Source of the DNA: an uncultured Pseudomonadales bacterium
GTDB taxonomy: Bacteria; Pseudomonadota; Gammaproteobacteria; Pseudomonadales; Porticoccaceae
Assembly (NCBI GenBank): GCA_905478725.1
Contig: CAJQJT010000092.1
Coordinates: 1-15,474 of the forward strand
DNA length: 15,474 nt
Direction: 5' to 3'
Of the stretch, positions 7,322 to 14,671 are shown piece after piece. Both the position numbers and the translations under genes were made by a program. Below the pieces are notes generated by a model, which saw only the letters and a program-made list of their open reading frames with translations, ran no database searches and was not told the origin of the DNA. Positions within the stretch are counted from its first letter, which is position 1. Every line of letters begins with the position of its first letter.

Positions 7322-8431
7322 ATGAAGTTCAAAATAATACTAGCGCTGTCATTGCTGCTAAATCTAGTGGCAATCTGCTTTCTCTACACGACTAATACTA
7401 CAGATGGCGCCGCTGCTGCTGGCACTGAATCTGCAACATCAGCCATCGAACTCTCTAGCGATGTAGCCGTTCAAACTGAAGCCGGTTTAGTAGTTCAGTC
7501 TTATCAACACAGCGAGTTAAAGCAGCTTCGGGCGATTGGCCTGAGCGACGAGCAGGCGAGAATGCTTATTCTGCAGGAGCTCAGAACTCAAAATAGTGCC
7601 CGATCACAGCTATTTAATGATCAGTATTGGCATGCCAGAAGCGCCGATGGACTAGCTCAGCAGATTGAAGCCAAGATCGAAGGTGAGAGGGCACTGCGCA
7701 GTACTTTGGCGAGCTTGTTCGGTGATCAGGGTTATGCTCATAAATCTCTGAGTCAGGGCTTTTCTCCCCTGGTATCTCAGAGTTTTCTGTCAGCTAGGGA
7801 TCAGATTGCGCTGCGCGAGTATCAGTTGCGCTCGCAAAAGGTTGGTCTCGCTGATGAGCTGGCTACCAGTGTTGATGAGTTGATCAGCGCTGAAATTTTA
7901 ACTGAGAATGGCGCCTTAGAATATCGTATGCGCTATTCATCACTGGCCGCCAGACTACTTGAGAGCGGGGTACGTTTTACGGAGCAGAGCTTTCGCGACA
8001 GCTATATGGCCTTGGCGCCCATTTATGACAGCCGGGAGGGCTATGCCTTTGATGCGAATACGTTGATGGCCCAGCGCAACAAACTCAAGCAGCTAATGGG
8101 TAATGATGACGGGTTAAAAATTCTGGCTAATTTAGATAACCGCTATGCACAGCTTAAGGCGGCTGGAGAGCGTTATTATTTAAACGAAGATCAAATCTTG
8201 TCGGCTTACAAAATTATCTCGGACGGTGAGGAACAGATGATCGAAGGTTACTTTGTGCGCAAGTCTAACCCTCAGCAGGGTATCCAGATGATTAGAGATG
8301 CCGCCCTGCACCGGGAGCAAAAGCTAGCCGAGTATCTGGGTGAGGATATCAGTCGATCATTGATGCGTGCGTTTACCAGTGCGCGGCCCGATCCGACGAC
8401 TCCTGCGGGAATTCTTCTGAGCGGCTCTTAA
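7322..8431 (+). CDS. membrane-anchored protein of unknown function
   Basis: I do not recognise a named function. The 369-residue product begins with a short basic end and one hydrophobic segment (about 4-22), probably a signal anchor; Cys19 is preceded by VAI, which is not a good lipobox. A low-complexity Ala/Thr/Ser linker (about 23-45) follows, then a largely helical, cysteine-free extracytoplasmic domain. Two stretches, LRAIGLSDEQARMLILQEL (69-87) and EYRMRYSSLAARLLESG plus FTEQSF (200-224), recall conserved motifs of unnamed secreted proteins seen in Verrucomicrobia and some Proteobacteria; this is from memory. The ATG at 7322 is preferred over a GTG at 7316 because AAAGGG at 7311-7316 is well placed. 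It lies 129 nt after pilE, so co-transcription with the pilus genes is uncertain. Its stop codon lies inside a tandem repeat. Confidence 0.7.
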   Translation: MKFKIILALSLLLNLVAICFLYTTNTTDGAAAAGTESATSAIELSSDVAVQTEAGLVVQSYQHSELKQLRAIGLSDEQARMLILQELRTQNSARSQLFNDQYWHARSADGLAQQIEAKIEGERALRSTLASLFGDQGYAHKSLSQGFSPLVSQSFLSARDQIALREYQLRSQKVGLADELATSVDELISAEILTENGALEYRMRYSSLAARLLESGVRFTEQSFRDSYMALAPIYDSREGYAFDANTLMAQRNKLKQLMGNDDGLKILANLDNRYAQLKAAGERYYLNEDQILSAYKIISDGEEQMIEGYFVRKSNPQQGIQMIRDAALHREQKLAEYLGEDISRSLMRAFTSARPDPTTPAGILLSGS

Positions 8432-8550
8432 TGGGCTGAGCTCTTAATGGGCTGAGCACTTAATCGCCGGGCACTCTATAGACCGAGCACTCTATGAGCT
8501 GAGCACTCTATGAGCTGGGCACTTTATCTGCCGTGCACTTAATTCAGCGG
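8425..8550 (+). repeat. degenerate 15-16 bp tandem repeat, eight units
   Basis: Eight head-to-tail units begin at 8425, 8441, 8457, 8472, 8488, 8504, 8520 and 8536. Units 1 and 2 are identical (CTCTTAATGGGCTGAG), and units 5 and 6 (CACTCTATGAGCTGAG and CACTCTATGAGCTGGG) differ by one base. Units 3 and 8 are 15 bp, the others 16 bp. There are no spacers, so it is not a CRISPR. The TAA stop of the preceding gene (8429-8431) lies in unit 1. More decayed copies may continue towards 8580. It fills the gap before can. Confidence 0.85.
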
Positions 8551-8646
8551 ACTATTCATCTAACAGGCTATTAATTGAGCCCGCTATCTGTAAAATACGG
8601 CTGTATGAAAGGCCCTTATGGCAGCCCTAAAGAGGATGAACCAGTC

Positions 8647-9267
8647 TTGAAAAATCTATCACATCTGTTCGACAGAAACGTTAAGTGGGCCAGTGAGGTT
8701 AAAGACAAGGATCCGGAATTTTTTACTCAGCTTTCCAAGCAGCAAGCTCCAGAGTACCTTTGGATCGGCTGTTCGGATAGCCGAGTACCGGCCAATCAGA
8801 TAGTTGCACTTCCCCCTGGTGAGATTTTCGTTCACCGCAATATTGCCAATGTGGCTGTTCACTCAGATCTTAATTGTCTGTCAGTTATTCAATATGCGGT
8901 GGATGCACTAAAAGTTAAGCATATTGTTGTCTGCGGTCACTACGGTTGTGGCGGTATCAAAGCTGCTATGGGCAATGAAGAAAATGGTCTGATCGACAAC
9001 TGGTTGGGCCATATTAAAGACGTCAGTCGTTTTCATGCTGAGGAGTTGAGTCAGTTGGAAGGTGACGAAAAGTTCAAGCGACTCTGTGAACTAAATGTCT
9101 TAGAGCAGGCTGCCAATGTGTGTAATTCCACGGTCGTTCAGAGTGCCTGGAAGCGCGGAGCTGACCTTTCAGTGCACGCATGGATTTACAGTATTGAAAA
9201 TGGGCTGTTGAAAGATCTTAGTTTATCGATCTCTTCCCCGAAAGAGCTTGAGAAGTTTAATAGCTAG
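8647..9267 (+). CDS. can: beta-class carbonic anhydrase
   Basis: This cytoplasmic zinc enzyme interconverts CO2 and bicarbonate and supplies bicarbonate for carboxylations. The TTG at 8647 is chosen as start: it has AGAGGA 10 nt upstream, gives the usual MKNLSHLF opening, and makes residue numbers coincide with E. coli Can. Zinc ligands are Cys42, Asp44, His98 and Cys101 (GCSDSR and GHYGCGG), with Arg46 forming the Asp-Arg pair. Trp39, Arg64 and Tyr181 match the non-catalytic bicarbonate site of the H. influenzae enzyme, so a type II, bicarbonate-inhibited enzyme is expected. The product is 206 residues, slightly shorter than E. coli Can at the C-terminus. An in-frame ATG at 8605 and TTG at 8575 would add 14 or 24 residues and lack good ribosome sites. 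No clear promoter was found. Confidence 0.92.
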   Translation: MKNLSHLFDRNVKWASEVKDKDPEFFTQLSKQQAPEYLWIGCSDSRVPANQIVALPPGEIFVHRNIANVAVHSDLNCLSVIQYAVDALKVKHIVVCGHYGCGGIKAAMGNEENGLIDNWLGHIKDVSRFHAEELSQLEGDEKFKRLCELNVLEQAANVCNSTVVQSAWKRGADLSVHAWIYSIENGLLKDLSLSISSPKELEKFNS

Positions 9268-9287
9268 GGGAGCCGACCAAGTGCTCT

Positions 9288-9390
9288 GTCATCCGGACCG
9301 TAGTGGGGGGGGCTCATCCAGTGGGCACTGGCCTTGAAAGGCGCCACACCCAAGGAGATCCCTCGGTTCACTGCGTTCTCTCAGGATGAC
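9288..9390. repeat. REP-like intergenic element
   Basis: The stretch begins GTCATCCGGACCGTAG and ends TCTCAGGATGAC, giving 7-bp terminal inverted repeats (GTCATCC/GGATGAC). The right end, with GGAGATCCCTCGG and CAGGATGAC, resembles the widespread bacterial intergenic repeat of the form GTCATCCTGAGCG...GGATCTC. Seven residues inside either end no longer pair well, and a run of eight G lies at about 9304-9311, so this copy looks degenerate. It sits between the convergent can and Lrp-family genes and codes for nothing recognisable. Confidence 0.55.
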
Positions 9391-9423
9391 CACTATCGAT
9401 AGCGACGGCTATCGATAGTGGTC
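9388..9423. terminator. perfect 16-bp hairpin between convergent genes
   Basis: GACCACTATCGATAGC (9388-9403), a GACG loop and GCTATCGATAGTGGTC (9408-9423) form a perfect hairpin. It lies 120 nt after the can stop and includes two bases of the minus-strand regulator's stop codon. There is no T-run on either side, so it is not a classical intrinsic terminator, but its place between convergent genes suggests it ends transcription or protects the 3' ends from both sides. Confidence 0.5.
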
Positions 9424-9901
9424 AAATATGATCCAGCGGCATTTCAGTTCGCTGCACCACCTGCCGCAACACAAAGCTGGTTTTAATACTGCTCACCCCA
9501 GCAACCTGATTAAGCTTATCCAACAAGAACCGTTGGTAATAATCCATATCCGGCATAACCACCTTCAGCAAATAGTCCGTGTCACTACCAGTAATCAATG
9601 AACACTCAACCACCTCAGGCCAACCAGTCACCTTGGAATCAAAATTCGCCAATCGATCCGGACTCTGGTTATCCAGACTCACCGATATATAAATACTAAT
9701 CGGCAGTCCCAGCTTCTTCTGATCCAGCAGCGTAATCTGCCGACTAATAATGCCACTCTCCTGAAGCAGCTTTACACGGCGAGCACAGGGGGAGGGCGAA
9801 AGCCCCACCCGTTCAGCCAGTTCCAGATTACTAATACTGCCATCAGTCTGGATTTCCTCAAGAATACGACGATCCATTCGATCCAACTTTGGAATTGGCA
9901 T
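9422..9901 (-). CDS. Lrp/AsnC-family regulator, probably of mdeA
   Basis: The 159-residue product is a full-length Lrp/AsnC (feast/famine) transcription factor. An N-terminal winged helix-turn-helix (about 8-55) contains LDRMDRRILEEIQ and NLELAERVGLSPSPCARRVKLL. The C-terminal RAM domain (about 68-145) contains WPEVVECSLITGSDTDYLLKV, the usual oligomerisation and amino-acid-binding segment. It is divergent from the methionine gamma-lyase gene with 132 nt between them. In P. putida the Lrp-type MdeR beside mdeA activates it, so the same role is inferred here; the ligand could be methionine or leucine. A ribosome site AGGTGA lies just before the ATG. Its own promoter carries a perfect palindrome in the spacer, pointing to autoregulation. 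Confidence 0.85.
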   Translation of the reverse strand: MPIPKLDRMDRRILEEIQTDGSISNLELAERVGLSPSPCARRVKLLQESGIISRQITLLDQKKLGLPISIYISVSLDNQSPDRLANFDSKVTGWPEVVECSLITGSDTDYLLKVVMPDMDYYQRFLLDKLNQVAGVSSIKTSFVLRQVVQRTEMPLDHI

Positions 9902-9931
9902 AAGTCACCTGTAAATATCTATAATGTGGCG

Positions 9932-9960
9932 AATATAGCTATTTATAGTAAATAAAACAA
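9932..9960 (-). promoter_or_regulatory. sigma70 promoter of the Lrp-family gene
   Basis: On the minus strand, TTGTTT (9960-9955) and TATATT (9937-9932) are separated by exactly 17 nt. The predicted transcription start is near 9925, giving a short leader of about 24 nt before the ATG at 9901. The spacer is almost filled by the palindrome at 9940-9954. Confidence 0.6.
9940..9954. promoter_or_regulatory. candidate Lrp-type operator
   Basis: TATTTA-TAG-TAAATA is a perfect 6-bp inverted repeat with a 3-nt centre, 15 bp in all, the length of known Lrp sites and similarly AT-rich in the middle. It lies between the -35 and -10 of the regulator's promoter, about 80 nt upstream of mdeA. A bound regulator here would block its own transcription and could also act on mdeA. 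Confidence 0.5.
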
Positions 9961-9996
9961 ATATTAATGGGAGATTTAGCTCGAATGAGAGGGTTA

Positions 9997-10025
9997 TTGT
10001 GATTGCATAATATACCTTCTATAGA
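9997..10025 (+). promoter_or_regulatory. possible mdeA promoter
   Basis: TTGTGA (9997-10002) and TATAGA (10020-10025) are spaced by 17 nt, each matching consensus at 4 of 6 positions. The predicted start near 10032 would leave almost no leader before the ATG at 10034, which also lacks a strong Shine-Dalgarno. An alternative -10, TAATAT at 10008-10013, has no matching -35 and would need an activator. Confidence 0.3.
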
Positions 10026-10033
10026 GCAAAGCC

Positions 10034-11233
10034 ATGTCCACCGACACCACTAAAAAACTCTCCTTCGCCACCCGCTCCGTCCACGCGGGTTATGATTCAT
10101 CCGCCAACGAAGGCTCATTGAATCCACCCATCTATATGACCTCAACCTACGCCTTTGACAACGTGGCGCAGGGCGCAGGACGGTTTTCAGGAGAAGAAAA
10201 AGGTCACTTTTACAGCCGCATCTCCAACCCTACTCAGGAAATTCTCGAAACCCGACTAGCGGATCTGGAAGAGGGCGAGGCTGCGCTGGCAACCGCATCA
10301 GGTATGGGTGCAATCACCGCTACACTCTGGACCCTAGTTGGCCCCGGCGATCAAATCCTCGTGGACAAGACCCTCTACGGCTGCACCTTTTCATTTATGG
10401 AGCACGGACTGAAAAAGTTTGGCATCGATATCTGCTATGTCGACTTCACCGACCACGGCGAACTGCAGAGCCAGCTCAGCGACAAAACCAAAGTGGTGTA
10501 TTTTGAAACCCCAGTTAACCCCAATATGCGGGTTATCGATATTGCCGCAGTCAGCGCCTTGGTCAAAGACTACAGCAGCGATATCAAAGTAATGGTTGAT
10601 AACACCTACTGTACACCCGCGCTACAGCGCCCCCTAACTCTCGGAGCCGATCTTGTGGTCCACTCAGCCACCAAATATCTTGGCGGCCACGGCGACTTAA
10701 TTGCCGGAGCAATAGTCGGCGATGCAGAGACCATTCAACAGATTCGTCTGTTTGGTTTAAAGGATATGACCGGTGCAGTTATCTCACCCATGACCGTATT
10801 TCTCATCCTGCGCGGCATCAAAACCCTGCAGCTAAGAATGGAGCGCCACTGCCAAAATGCCCAAGCGATCGCCGAAATGCTCGAGCAGCACCCAGCCGTC
10901 GATCAAGTATTTTTCCCCGGTTTAAAAAGCGACCCCTGGCACGTCATCGCCGCTAAACAAATGGACGATTTTGGCGGCATGATCGCTATAGAACTCAAAG
11001 GCGGATATGAAGCTAGCGTGCGCATGCTCAACAAACTCAAACTAGCCAAACTAGCCGTCAGCCTAGGTGATGCAGAAACCCTAATTTCACACCCAGCCAG
11101 CATGACCCACTCCGTCTACACATTAGAGGAACGTGCCGCCCACGGAATCAGTGAAGGCCTAGTGCGCATTTCAGCCGGACTAGAAGCCATAGAAGATATT
11201 ATTGCCGACCTAGAACAGGCCCTGGAAAGTTAA
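10034..11233 (+). CDS. mdeA: methionine gamma-lyase (PLP enzyme)
   Basis: This cytoplasmic PLP enzyme of the Cys/Met metabolism family probably cleaves L-methionine to methanethiol, ammonia and 2-oxobutanoate. At 399 residues it is one longer than the P. putida enzyme. PLP is bound by Lys214 ([11 protein letters not shown]), with Asp189 (VMVDNTY), Tyr60 and Arg62 (YSRISNPT) and Tyr115 as phosphate and ring contacts. Cys117 in LYGCTF corresponds to Cys116 of the P. putida enzyme, a residue that separates methionine gamma-lyases from cystathionine gamma-synthases and lyases, and the divergent Lrp-family gene strengthens the call. O-acetylhomoserine sulfhydrylase and cystathionine gamma-lyase are the alternatives. 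It faces convergent xseA, with a long inverted repeat between them. Confidence 0.87.
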   Translation: MSTDTTKKLSFATRSVHAGYDSSANEGSLNPPIYMTSTYAFDNVAQGAGRFSGEEKGHFYSRISNPTQEILETRLADLEEGEAALATASGMGAITATLWTLVGPGDQILVDKTLYGCTFSFMEHGLKKFGIDICYVDFTDHGELQSQLSDKTKVVYFETPVNPNMRVIDIAAVSALVKDYSSDIKVMVDNTYCTPALQRPLTLGADLVVHSATKYLGGHGDLIAGAIVGDAETIQQIRLFGLKDMTGAVISPMTVFLILRGIKTLQLRMERHCQNAQAIAEMLEQHPAVDQVFFPGLKSDPWHVIAAKQMDDFGGMIAIELKGGYEASVRMLNKLKLAKLAVSLGDAETLISHPASMTHSVYTLEERAAHGISEGLVRISAGLEAIEDIIADLEQALES

Positions 11234-11319
11234 GAGAGAAGAGTAGCTAAACCAAAACCTAGATTTAAATTTTGTTTTTTGTAGTTTTTAAGAACCCACT
11301 GCGAGAGTCCAAATAGTCA

Positions 11320-11463
11320 CTGGGTCTGGCCTTGAGATCAATGAGGGCCCGCTTATGGGAGCAATTATTTTCAGAAAGAGAGAGCACCTGTCTGAGCGAT
11401 AGCGAGTTGTGCGAACGCTGAAAATAATAGCGCCCATGGGACCGATCTCAAGGCCAGACCCAG
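11320..11463. repeat. 144-bp nested inverted repeat between mdeA and xseA
   Basis: The outer arms at 11320-11339 and 11444-11463 are a perfect 20-bp inverted repeat (CTGGGTCTGGCCTTGAGATC). Inside, 11355-11374 and 11418-11437 pair at 18 of 20 positions (ATGGGAGCAATTATTTTCAG against its partner). The 43-nt centre carries TGAGCGATAGCGAG and TTGTGCGAACG, which resemble short repeats seen in intergenic REP-like elements. There is no open frame of note. It fills most of the 274-bp gap between convergent genes; the rest (11234-11319) is AT-rich with a T-run at 11275-11280. It may be a non-autonomous mobile element, a bidirectional terminator, or both. Confidence 0.8.
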
Positions 11464-11507
11464 GGGCTATAGCGCACTGACCATCAACCCCGCACCCACT
11501 AAAAACC

Positions 11508-12857
11508 CTAAAGAGTCTTAGTAGTAGTTCCAGTCACAGCAAAAACCACCTCACCGTCCTCCAACTGCCCGCGCAAAACATCCCCCTCAGCCACAGCAGC
11601 CACCGACCTAATCACCGCATCATCAGCATCGCGAATAATCGAATACCCTCGCCCCAACGTCTTCAGCGGACTAACCGTATCCAACAAATGCATCGCCTGC
11701 CCAGTCCTACTGCGTCTAACCTCAAGCTGCTGCTTCACCGACCGCGACATCTGCTTCACATACCTAGCCACCAGCTGGTGATAACTATCGATCGCCTCCC
11801 CAGGATGCACCCGAGCAAGCTGACCCTGCACCAAATTCATCCGCTGACGCTGTTGCTCAAGCCGACTATTGATTGCGCGGCGCAAACGAATATCCAAATG
11901 ATCCAAATGCTGACTCTGCTCCTGCAACTTATGCCCAGGATGACGCAGACGCTTCTTCAAATAATCCGCACGCTGTCCCAACTGCTGGATCTTGCGGCCG
12001 ATAGCCTCAGTCAGCAGAATCTCAAAACCCTCAAATTGATTGAGAATGTCCTCACCATCAGGACTCAACAGCTCCGCGGCAGCCGAAGGCGTCGGTGCCC
12101 GCAGATCAGCAACAAAGTCCGCGATAGTGAAATCCACCTCATGGCCCACCGCACTAACAATCGGTATCGCACTGGCAAAAATGGCCCGAGCCACAACCTC
12201 CTCATTAAACGGCCAGAGATCCTCTAGCGAACCACCACCGCGCCCAACAATTAGCGCATCGCACTGTCCGTGCTGACTGGCATTACTAATCGCCTCAACA
12301 ATCTGTTTCGCGGCCTGCTCCCCCTGAACCGCAGTGGGGAAAATACTCACCTTAATAGACGGAAAGCGCCGTTCCAAAACCGATAGAACATCTTTAACCG
12401 CCGCACCAGTGGCCGAGGTAATCACGCCTATATGTGAGACTGAATCCGGCATAGGCTTTTTATGCTGATTATCAAACAACCCCTCATCGCTAAGCTGTTG
12501 CTTAAGCTGTTCAAACTGCCGCTGCAGCGCACCAAAGCCCGCTTCTTCCATATGCTCAATAACCAACTGATACTCGCCGCGGCCCTCATAGAGGCCAGCT
12601 CGGCAGCGCACCAACACCTGAGTGCCGTTGGCAGGTTTAAAGCCAACTCGCTGATTGGAATTGCGGAACATAGCGCAGCGCACCTGAGCCTGATCATCTT
12701 TCAGAGTCAGATACCAATGTCCGGAAGCAGGGCGAGCAAAGTTCGAAATTTCACCCTCCACCCACAGTAGTGGCAACTGAGTTTCGATTAGATGACGGAC
12801 GCTGCGATTAAGCTGGCTGACACTGAAGATTTGACGTTCTGAGGGATTAGTTATCAT
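11508..12857 (-). CDS. xseA: exodeoxyribonuclease VII large subunit
   Basis: XseA is the catalytic large subunit of exonuclease VII, which with several XseB subunits degrades single-stranded DNA in both directions in repair and recombination. The 449-residue product is full length. The N-terminal OB-fold (about 8-105) contains FSVSQLNRSVRHLIE and LWVEGEISNF. The catalytic domain (about 130-320) holds Asp156, Arg206 (GRGGGSLEDLWPFNEE), His239 and Asp242 (GHEVDFTIADFVADLRAPTPSAA), equivalent with an offset of one to residues needed for E. coli XseA activity. A coiled-coil region follows (about 300-400), then the family C-terminus (SPLKTLGRGYSI). xseB is not in the window. It is divergent from guaB, an order also found in other Gammaproteobacteria. 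No good Shine-Dalgarno precedes the ATG. Confidence 0.95.
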   Translation of the reverse strand: MITNPSERQIFSVSQLNRSVRHLIETQLPLLWVEGEISNFARPASGHWYLTLKDDQAQVRCAMFRNSNQRVGFKPANGTQVLVRCRAGLYEGRGEYQLVIEHMEEAGFGALQRQFEQLKQQLSDEGLFDNQHKKPMPDSVSHIGVITSATGAAVKDVLSVLERRFPSIKVSIFPTAVQGEQAAKQIVEAISNASQHGQCDALIVGRGGGSLEDLWPFNEEVVARAIFASAIPIVSAVGHEVDFTIADFVADLRAPTPSAAAELLSPDGEDILNQFEGFEILLTEAIGRKIQQLGQRADYLKKRLRHPGHKLQEQSQHLDHLDIRLRRAINSRLEQQRQRMNLVQGQLARVHPGEAIDSYHQLVARYVKQMSRSVKQQLEVRRSRTGQAMHLLDTVSPLKTLGRGYSIIRDADDAVIRSVAAVAEGDVLRGQLEDGEVVFAVTGTTTKTL

Positions 12858-12863
12858 GCTGCT

Positions 12864-12893
12864 ATTGTAGGGACGCAGAGCACTTTAAGTCAC
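12864..12893 (-). promoter_or_regulatory. possible xseA promoter
   Basis: On the minus strand, GTGACT (12893-12888) and TACAAT (12869-12864) are 18 nt apart. The -10 is good (5 of 6) and the -35 moderate (4 of 6). The predicted start falls at or next to the A of the ATG at 12857, implying a leaderless or nearly leaderless mRNA, which fits the absence of a Shine-Dalgarno. Confidence 0.35.
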
Positions 12894-12966
12894 GGTTTTA
12901 TCTGTCTCTTTACAGGCCTCTTTATCCTGTCTCCTTATGTTCCTGTTTAGGGTCCTTTTTATAGTC
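12894..12966. repeat. degenerate 12-bp tandem repeat
   Basis: Six consecutive units start at 12894, 12906, 12918, 12931, 12943 and 12955, all 12 bp except the third (13 bp). They share the core CTNTTTA, as in CTCTTTACAGGC, CTGTTTAGGGTC and CTTTTTATAGTC. A weaker seventh unit may follow at 12967-12978. The array lies between the xseA and guaB promoters and leaves a strongly pyrimidine-rich plus strand. Confidence 0.55.
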
Positions 12967-12988
12967 GTTTAGCAGCCCAAATAGTTGT

Positions 12989-13017
12989 TTACCTTAAGAC
13001 AGCCGCTGAATTATAAT
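12989..13017 (+). promoter_or_regulatory. guaB promoter
   Basis: A perfect -10 TATAAT at 13012-13017 is preceded at 17 nt by TTACCT (12989-12994), a weak -35 matching 3 of 6. A closer -35-like TTGTTT at 12985-12990 has a 21-nt spacer, which is too long. The predicted start is near 13023-13024, giving a leader of about 39 nt. No PurR-type box was recognised nearby. Confidence 0.6.
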
Positions 13018-13021
13018 GCGC

Positions 13022-14537
<1,516 letters not shown>

Positions 14538-14566
14538 CAGTTTGTCGCTGCTGTAGTGTTTTTAGC

Positions 14567-14606
14567 AAAGGCTGCGTTCAATTAATGTCGCAGCCTTTCT
14601 TTTTTC
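14567..14606 (+). terminator. intrinsic terminator between guaB and guaA
   Basis: AAAGGCTGCG (14567-14576) and CGCAGCCTTT (14589-14598) form a perfect 10-bp stem with a 12-nt loop, followed by CTTTTTTC (14599-14606). It lies 29 nt after the guaB stop. A GC-rich inverted repeat CCGGCC-GGT-GGCCGG overlaps that stop (14520-14534), and a small stem ACGCC-AA-GGCGT followed by T residues (14614-14628) comes after. guaA expression therefore needs read-through or its own promoter. Confidence 0.85.
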
Positions 14607-14671
14607 TTAGAAGACGCCAAGGCGTTTTGTAAAAAATTAATTGTTTAACGCTTATTTTAGAGAGCTCCTTA

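Noticed and set aside
8425..8550. CRISPR array
   Set aside because: Units are contiguous, 15-16 bp and without unique spacers, and no cas gene is present.
11253..11280. Intrinsic terminator after mdeA (CAAAA/TTTTG plus T-run)
   Set aside because: The stem is only five AT-rich pairs with a 12-nt loop, too weak to call; the large inverted repeat downstream is a better candidate.
11688..12770. Plus-strand open frames opposite xseA
   Set aside because: They mirror the highly conserved xseA frame, have no family match, and no ribosome sites.
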